The notes beneath the pieces were generated by a model. That model was not told the origin of the DNA. It saw only the letters and a list, made by a program, of their open reading frames with translations, and made no database searches. A DNA stretch of 64,000 bases from NCBI RefSeq assembly GCF_024662235.1, contig NZ_CP096276.1:1612001-1676000 (forward strand), given 5' to 3'. Numbering within the stretch: the stretch's first letter is position 1; every line of letters starts with the position of its first letter. Below are positions 59,206 through 64,000 of the stretch, piece after piece. This DNA comes from Pimelobacter simplex (GTDB taxonomy: Bacteria > Actinomycetota > Actinomycetes > Propionibacteriales > Nocardioidaceae). The translations under genes and the position numbers were made by a program.

Positions 59206-59739
59206 GTGACCGCATCGCCGAACGAGCGTCCCGACGCCCGCCGCCTCCAGGGCTCGGAGTACGTCGACGACGACGGGTCCGCCGACACCGCCCTCGCCGC
59301 GGCGCTCACCGGCCACGCGAGCGGGACCGCGCCCTACCCGGCCGTCCTCGCGGCGTTGGCCCCCGCCCGCCTGCTCGTCCCGGTGGTCGCGATGCTCGGC
59401 GAGGTCGAGGTGGGCGAGGACGGCCTGGCCCGCGACAAGTCCAGCGACATGGCGGCGGTGCTGCTGACCGGCGCCGACGGCCGGCTGGCGCTGCTCGCCT
59501 TCTCCGACCTCGCCGCGCTGACCCGCTGGGACCCCCAGGCCCGCCCGGTGCCGGTGGCGGCCCACCTCGCGGCGGCGACCGCCGTCCAGGAGGGGGCCGC
59601 CGCGCTCGTCGTCGATGTCGCCGGCCCGCACCCGTTCGTCCTCGACGGCGACGACCTGCCCCGGCTCGCCTCCGGCTGGCAGCCGGTCCAGCTCGACGAC
59701 GGGGGCTGGGGCTGGCTGGGCTCGAGCGCCGCGGATTAG
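59206..59739 (+). CDS. SseB family protein
   Basis: Protein of 177 residues with the SseB N-terminal fold (LLVPVVAMLGEVEVGEDGLA, then DGRLALLAFSDLAALTRWDP and a PHPFVLDGDDLPRLASG end). Function in actinobacteria unknown. It lies just upstream of infC, a common position. GTG 59206 sits 9 nt after GGGAG; GTG 59200 is an alternative. Confidence 0.78.
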   Translation: MTASPNERPDARRLQGSEYVDDDGSADTALAAALTGHASGTAPYPAVLAALAPARLLVPVVAMLGEVEVGEDGLARDKSSDMAAVLLTGADGRLALLAFSDLAALTRWDPQARPVPVAAHLAAATAVQEGAAALVVDVAGPHPFVLDGDDLPRLASGWQPVQLDDGGWGWLGSSAAD

Positions 59740-60018
59740 CGGACCCGGGAACAAGTCAGATAGCATCTGGCGTTGACCGATCTGTCATGCCTTCACCGGC
59801 ACGGCAGATCCCACAAGCGGGGACCAGCACCATCGTCTCCCACCCGCAACGGCCGCCAGGTCGTCGGGTCCGGTCCATGGAGAGCACCACCGCTCCCCGG
59901 GCGTAGCCAACGCGCGGAGAGCACCGGGGCTCGTGACTGGCTTCCGCTTCGTGACTAGCGGGAGCCACTTTCGCGTTTTGCGGCTGCTGAGCTCCTACCG
60001 TTCGAATTTGGAGGACAC
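59740..60018 (+). other. Structured 5' leader of the infC-rpmI-rplT operon
   Basis: About 280 bp without a convincing gene. A -10-like TAGCAT is at 59761-59766. Two hairpins follow: 59779-59810 (GATCTG...TGCC / GGCA...CAGATC) and 59939-59966 (GGCTTCCGC / GCGGGAGCC, one G-U-type mismatch). A GGAGG at 60010-60014 precedes infC. Leaders of this operon are regulated by L20 or IF3 in other bacteria; the mechanism here is unknown. Confidence 0.5.
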
Positions 60019-60702
60019 ATCAGCACCGAGCTGCGCATCAACGAGCGGATCCGGGTTCCCGAGGTCCGTCTCGTGGGACCCAACGGCGAGACCGTCGGCA
60101 TCGTCCCCACCGACCAGGCCCTCAAGCTCGCGCAGGAGGCCGACCTGGACCTGGTGGAGATCGCCCCGATGGGCAAGCCGCCCGTCTGCAAGCTCATGGA
60201 CTACGGGAAGTTCAAGTACGAGAACGCCCAGAAGGCCCGTGAGGCGCGACGGAACCAGACCAACGTCATCATCAAGGAGATGAAGCTCCGGCCCAAGATC
60301 GACGCGCACGACTACGAGACCAAGAAGGGTCACGTCGTTCGCTTCCTCAAGGCCGGCGACAAGGTCAAGATCACCATCATGTTCCGCGGCCGCGAGCAGC
60401 ACCGCCCCGAGCTGGGCTACCGGCTGCTGCAGAAGCTGGCCGAGGACGTCCAGGAGCTGGGCTTCGTGGAGTCCAACCCCAAGCAGGACGGCCGCAACAT
60501 GACCATGGTCATCGGCCCGCACAAGAAGAAGGCCGAGGCCAAGGCCGAGGTCAAGGCGGCCAAGGAGGAGCGGCGCGCCGAGCGCGAGGCCGAGGCTGCC
60601 GCCGACGCCGCCGCCCAGGCTGAGCGCGTCGCCGTGAAGCCGGCCGCTCAGAAGAAGGAGCGGGGTCGCTCCGAGAACCTCGACCCCGAGATCGACGCCT
60701 GA
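60019..60702 (+). CDS. infC: Translation initiation factor IF-3, probable ATC start
   Basis: IF-3 of 227 residues: N-domain ([20 protein letters not shown]), linker, C-domain ([37 protein letters not shown]) and an Ala/Glu/Lys-rich tail of about 50 residues. Homology requires the N-terminal [11 protein letters not shown], yet the only start-like codon before it is ATC at 60019, with GGAGG 4 nt upstream. The first GTG (60073) would cut 18 conserved residues. Rare AUU/AUC starts serve IF-3 autoregulation in other bacteria. Confidence 0.93.
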   Translation: MSTELRINERIRVPEVRLVGPNGETVGIVPTDQALKLAQEADLDLVEIAPMGKPPVCKLMDYGKFKYENAQKAREARRNQTNVIIKEMKLRPKIDAHDYETKKGHVVRFLKAGDKVKITIMFRGREQHRPELGYRLLQKLAEDVQELGFVESNPKQDGRNMTMVIGPHKKKAEAKAEVKAAKEERRAEREAEAAADAAAQAERVAVKPAAQKKERGRSENLDPEIDA

Positions 60703-60756
60703 GCGTCGCGCCTGAGCGCCTGAGACGTACACACAGCAACGAGAGATAGAGACGAG

Positions 60757-60951
60757 ATGCCGAAGAACAAGACGCACTCCGGTGCCAGCAAGCGGTTCAA
60801 GGTCACCGGCAGCGGCAAGATCCTTCGCGAGAAGGCCGGCAAGCGCCACAACCTCGAGAAGAAGGCCTCCAAGGTCACCCGCCGCCTGACCGGCACCGTC
60901 GAGGTCGCCAAGAACGACGTCCCGCGCGCGAAGAAGATGCTCGGTCTCTGA
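60757..60951 (+). CDS. rpmI: 50S ribosomal protein L35
   Basis: Basic protein of 64 residues with [20 protein letters not shown], typical of L35. It lies between infC and rplT, the universal operon order. Confidence 0.97.
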   Translation: MPKNKTHSGASKRFKVTGSGKILREKAGKRHNLEKKASKVTRRLTGTVEVAKNDVPRAKKMLGL

Positions 60952-60992
60952 CCAGCCGCTTTCGTACCTAGCACCACACAAGGAGTAAGAAG

Positions 60993-61379
60993 ATGGCACG
61001 CGTCAAGCGCGCAGTGAACGCGGCGAAGAAGCGTCGTACCACCCTCGAGCGGGCCAGCGGCTACCGCGGCCAGCGCTCGCGGCTGTACCGCAAGGCCAAG
61101 GAGCAGGTCACCCACTCGCTGGTCTACAGCTACAACGACCGGCGCAAGAACAAGGGCAACTTCCGCCGCCTGTGGATCCAGCGGATCAACGCGGCCGCTC
61201 GCGCCGAGGGCCTGACCTACAACCGCTTCATCCAGGGTCTGAACCTGGCCGGCATCGAGGTCGACCGCAAGATCCTCGCCGACCTCGCGGTCAACGACCC
61301 GGCCGCCTTCTCGGCGATCGTGGCGCAGGCCAAGGCCGCGCTGCCCGAGGACGTCAACGCGCCCCAGGTCTCCGCCTGA
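60993..61379 (+). CDS. rplT: 50S ribosomal protein L20
   Basis: Protein of 128 residues: [39 protein letters not shown] and the C-terminal globular domain ([20 protein letters not shown]). AAGGAG precedes the ATG. Last ribosomal gene of the operon. Confidence 0.98.
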   Translation: MARVKRAVNAAKKRRTTLERASGYRGQRSRLYRKAKEQVTHSLVYSYNDRRKNKGNFRRLWIQRINAAARAEGLTYNRFIQGLNLAGIEVDRKILADLAVNDPAAFSAIVAQAKAALPEDVNAPQVSA

Positions 61380-61384
61380 GTCAC

Positions 61385-62161
61385 ATGACGGACCCCCTGA
61401 CCGCGGGCAACTCCCGCGTGAAGGAAGCCCGGAAGCTCAGCCGCCGCTCGGTGCGAACCGAGCGGCGGCTCTTCCTTGCCGACGGCCCGAAGGCCGTCGA
61501 GGGCGCCCTCGCGGTGCCCGGTTGCGTCGTGGAGGTCTTCGCGACGCCGGCCGCCGCCCAGCAGTACGACGTCCTGCTCGGCACCGCCCCGCTGACCCTG
61601 GTCGACGAGCGGGCGATGAGCGGCCTGAGCGACAGCGTGAACCCGGCCGGCCTGGTCGCGGTGTGCCGCTTCCTCGACAACGAGCGGATCCCGACCCCGC
61701 TGCTCATGACGATCTGCGCCGACGTGCGCGACCCCGGCAACGCCGGCACGGTCATCCGCACCAGCGACGCCGCCGGCGCCGACTGCGTCGTGCTGGCCGG
61801 TGACTCCGTCGACCCCTACAACCCCAAGACCGTGCGGGCCAGCGTCGGCAGCCTCTTCCACGTCCCGATCGAGGTCGAGCGCGACGCCGCGACCGCCGTG
61901 CGGCGCGCCCAGATCGCGGGCCTGACCGTGCTGGCCGCCGACGGCGAGGGCGAGGTCGACCTGTTCGGCGCCGAGGACCTGCTCGCCCGGCCCACCGCCT
62001 GGCTGTTCGGCAACGAGGCCTGGGGCCTGCCGCCCGAGCTGGCCGAGCTGGCCGACCACCGGGTCCGGATCCCGATCCTGGGCGCGGCGGAGTCGCTCAA
62101 CCTCGCCACGGCGGCCGCGGTCTGTCTCTACGCCAGCGCCCGCGCCATGATGAACGGGTGA
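61385..62161 (+). CDS. TrmH/SpoU-family RNA 2'-O-methyltransferase
   Basis: Methyltransferase of 258 residues with an N-terminal SpoU substrate-binding domain and a C-terminal SPOUT knot domain: ADVRDPGNAGTVIRTSDAAG, LFGNEAWGLPPELA, RIPILGAAESLNLATAAAV. Such genes regularly follow rplT in actinobacteria and are thought to modify 23S rRNA. ATG 61385; the stop overlaps the next GTG. Confidence 0.92.
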   Translation: MTDPLTAGNSRVKEARKLSRRSVRTERRLFLADGPKAVEGALAVPGCVVEVFATPAAAQQYDVLLGTAPLTLVDERAMSGLSDSVNPAGLVAVCRFLDNERIPTPLLMTICADVRDPGNAGTVIRTSDAAGADCVVLAGDSVDPYNPKTVRASVGSLFHVPIEVERDAATAVRRAQIAGLTVLAADGEGEVDLFGAEDLLARPTAWLFGNEAWGLPPELAELADHRVRIPILGAAESLNLATAAAVCLYASARAMMNG

Positions 62162-63186
62162 CCGACCCCCTCGACCTGCTCCCCGACGGCGTCGTCGTGG
62201 CCGGCCCGGACGGCCGGGTCACCGCGATCAACACGGTCGGCGCGCGGATGCTCGGCACCGGAGCGGACGCCGTCGGCCGCCCGCTCGACGAGGTGCTCGC
62301 GCTCTCCGACCACGAGGCGCTCGCGTGGACGGCGGTCAACACGCCGTACGACGGGCTCTCGACCCGGACCGGCGTGCCCGAGCAGTCCTGGCTGCTGCCC
62401 GACGGCACCGAGGTCCTGGTCACCGCCCGCCTCCACCGCGCCGAGCGCGGCGGACCGGTCGGCGCGGTCGCCGTCAGCCTGCGCTCGGGCCGCGGCCGGG
62501 CCCGGCTCGACCGGGACCGCTCCGACCTCGTCGCCACCCTGGCCCACGAGCTGCGCTCGCCGCTGACCGGCGTCAAGGGCTTCGTGCACGCGCTGCTCAA
62601 CCGCTGGGACAAGCTCACCGACGAGCAGAAGCGGCTCATGCTCACCACCGCCGGCGCGGACGCCGACCGGCTCAGCCGGCTCATCACCGAGCTGCTCGAC
62701 GTGGCCCGCATCGACACCGGCCGGCTCCAGCTGCACCGCCGGCCCACCGACCTCGGGGCCAAGGCGGACCGGGTCGTGCAGTCGCTGGGCGTGGTCACCT
62801 CGACGCCGATCGAGCTGGCCGTCGACGACGACCTGCCGCCGGTCGACGCCGACCCGGACAAGGTGATGCAGGTGCTCACCAACATCGCCGAGAACGCGGT
62901 GCGCCACGGCAGCGGCACCGTCCGGGTCCACGTCGGCACCTGGGCCGAGGACGCGTCGTACGTCGCGGTGACGGTGACCGACGAGGGCGACGGGATCGCG
63001 CCCGAGCTGCGTCAGCGCATCTTCACCAAGTTCTGGACCGAGGGCACCGGCGGCGGCTCCGGCCTCGGGCTCTACATCGTGCGCGGCCTGGTCCGGGCCC
63101 ACGGCGGCACCATCGTGGTCGACGACCGGCCTGGGGGCGGCGCGCGCCTGGTGACCACCTGGCCCCGGGTTCCGGCGGCACAATGA
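62158..63186 (+). CDS. PAS-domain sensor histidine kinase
   Basis: Soluble kinase of 342 residues: PAS domain (about residues 5-110), HisKA with phosphorylated His130 in ATLAHELRSPLTGVKGF, then an HATPase with N-box NIAENAVRHGSG, G1 DEGDGIAPEL and G2 GGGSGLGLYIVRGL. No membrane helix. No response regulator gene is adjacent, so it is an orphan kinase here. GTG 62158 is coupled to the methyltransferase stop. Confidence 0.9.
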   Translation: MTDPLDLLPDGVVVAGPDGRVTAINTVGARMLGTGADAVGRPLDEVLALSDHEALAWTAVNTPYDGLSTRTGVPEQSWLLPDGTEVLVTARLHRAERGGPVGAVAVSLRSGRGRARLDRDRSDLVATLAHELRSPLTGVKGFVHALLNRWDKLTDEQKRLMLTTAGADADRLSRLITELLDVARIDTGRLQLHRRPTDLGAKADRVVQSLGVVTSTPIELAVDDDLPPVDADPDKVMQVLTNIAENAVRHGSGTVRVHVGTWAEDASYVAVTVTDEGDGIAPELRQRIFTKFWTEGTGGGSGLGLYIVRGLVRAHGGTIVVDDRPGGGARLVTTWPRVPAAQ

Positions 63187-63190
63187 GGTC

Positions 63191-63793
63191 ATGACCGCGC
63201 TCCCGCCGCCCGCCGTCGTCCTCCGCAAGTACCTCGCCAGCGCCCGCACCGCGCTGGTCTGGAAGCTGGAGGGCCTGGGGGAGCGGGACCTGCGGCTGCC
63301 GCGCACCCCGACGGGCACCAGCCTGCTCGGGATCGTGCTCCACTGCGCCAACGTCGAGATCGGCTACTTCGGCCCGACCTTCGCGCGCGCCTGGCCCGAG
63401 CCGCTGCACCCGGCCCTCATCCCCGACGACGCCTACGACACCGACCCCCAGGCCGATTGGACCGTGCCCGCCGACCTGCCCGCGGCCGAGCTGGTCGCCT
63501 TCTACGCACGCGTGGGGGAGTTCGCCGACGCGGCCTTCGACGAGCTCGCGCTCGACGCCCCCGGACGCGTCCCGTGGTGGCCCGAGGGACGCGCCGAGAC
63601 CACGCTGCACGAGGTCGCCGTGCACGTGCTGACCGACCTCCACCGGCACGCCGGGCACGCCGACGTGCTGCGCGAGATGATCGACGGCGCGGCCGGGATG
63701 CGGCCCGGGATGACCAACGTCCCGGACGCCGTCGACTGGCCCGCACAGGTCGCCCGGCTGACCGCCATCGCCGAGCGCTTCCCCCCGGAGTGA
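63191..63793 (+). CDS. DinB-family (DUF664-like) protein
   Basis: Four-helix-bundle protein of 200 residues with TSLLGIVLHCANVEIGYFGP and TTLHEVAVHVLTDLHRHAGH, the histidines that bind metal in DinB/YfiT-like proteins (mycothiol-dependent relatives are known). Reaction unknown. It starts 4 bp after the kinase. Confidence 0.82.
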   Translation: MTALPPPAVVLRKYLASARTALVWKLEGLGERDLRLPRTPTGTSLLGIVLHCANVEIGYFGPTFARAWPEPLHPALIPDDAYDTDPQADWTVPADLPAAELVAFYARVGEFADAAFDELALDAPGRVPWWPEGRAETTLHEVAVHVLTDLHRHAGHADVLREMIDGAAGMRPGMTNVPDAVDWPAQVARLTAIAERFPPE

Positions 63794-63825
63794 ATACCGG
63801 TTCGCGGTCCGGACCCTCCGGTTCC

Positions 63826-63831
63826 TAGACT
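63826..63831 (+). promoter_or_regulatory. -10-like hexamer TAGACT before pheS
   Basis: TAGACT ends 7 nt before the pheS ATG and no ribosome site lies between, suggesting a leaderless transcript. No T-box was recognised in the 45-bp gap. Confidence 0.35.
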
Positions 63832-63838
63832 TGCGCCG

Positions 63839-64000
63839 ATGTCTGGCCCGAATACTGACTACGACCCTGTGGAGGTCGCCGCCGTGAGCCCTGCCGAGCT
63901 CGAGGCCGCGCGCGACGCCGCGCTGGCCGCGATCGCCGCCGCCACCGACCTCGAGCAGCTCAAGGCGGTGCGCAGCGAGCACGCCGGCGACCGCTCGCCG
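63839..64000 (+). CDS. pheS: Phenylalanine--tRNA ligase alpha subunit, N-terminal part (cut by window edge)
   Basis: The first 54 codons read MSGPNTDYDPVEVAAVSPAE and then ELEAARDAALAAIAAATDLE, the N-terminal coiled coil of actinobacterial PheS. Its position after the infC-rpmI-rplT-rRNA methyltransferase block matches the usual order in high-GC Gram-positives. The frame is open at the window end. Confidence 0.82.
   Translation, partial: MSGPNTDYDPVEVAAVSPAELEAARDAALAAIAAATDLEQLKAVRSEHAGDRSP

Noticed and set aside
1..64000. CRISPR arrays, tRNA or rRNA genes, prophage genes
   Set aside because: No regularly spaced direct repeats, no cloverleaf-like segments and no phage structural genes were recognised in the intergenic regions. 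tRNA scanning software was not available, so a missed tRNA is unlikely but not excluded.

Overview
The window is high-GC DNA with GTG/TTG starts and densely overlapping (ATGA/GTGA) operons. Gene content and order point to a steroid-degrading actinobacterium of the Nocardioides type. Evidence for this includes two complete mce/yrbE transporter operons, a KstR regulator with its operator sites, and the fadE29-chsH-ltp2 and fdxD-hsd4A arrangements known from cholesterol catabolism in Mycobacterium tuberculosis. The genus is inferred; no rRNA or tRNA gene was seen.

Layout. 1-2766: start of an ATP-dependent DNA ligase behind a TetR regulator, divergent from a DNA glycosylase. 2816-12446: first mce operon (SCP2-like protein, two YrbE permeases, six Mce proteins, one Mce-associated protein). 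It has no visible KstR box. 12478-19295: cardiolipin-synthase-like protein, a TetR/SDR/CMD operon with a palindromic operator, uvrB, a VOC protein and an ion channel. 19404-29864: second mce operon (mce4-like) behind a KstR box. 29862-33236: KstR-boxed operon of ferredoxin reductase, PPOX protein, ferredoxin and two steroid-dehydrogenase-like SDRs. 33252-37841: kstR, divergent from a glycosyltransferase/methyltransferase/toroid-protein cluster. 37861-48945: four more steroid or lipid blocks with three KstR boxes: FadE34-like ACAD, an HSL-type esterase, a WS/DGAT acyltransferase, an alpha/beta hydrolase, and a side-chain operon (fused ChsE1-ChsE2, split ChsH2, ChsH1, Ltp2). 49605-55243: FMN riboswitch, ribD-ribE-ribBA-ribH, hisE-hisG and a PH-like membrane protein. 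55248-56495: a structured inverted-repeat element and an intact IS481-family insertion. 56497-64000: sugar epimerase, kinase-like and PLP-enzyme genes, SseB, the infC-rpmI-rplT operon, an rRNA methyltransferase, a histidine kinase, a DinB-like protein and the start of pheS.

How it fits together. KstR appears to control steroid uptake (mce4), electron supply (FNR and ferredoxin), side-chain beta-oxidation (FadE34, ChsE1-E2, ChsH, Ltp2), dehydrogenation (Hsd4A) and neutral-lipid handling (WS/DGAT and two hydrolases) through six 14-bp boxes matching TnnAACnnGTTnnA exactly or with one mismatch. Less ordinary points are the fused ChsE1-ChsE2, the ChsH2 split into two genes, a glycosyltransferase cluster sitting between two KstR boxes, and two copies of a roughly 160-bp structured inverted-repeat element. 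Each copy fills the gap between two convergent genes and has unrelated but self-complementary arms.
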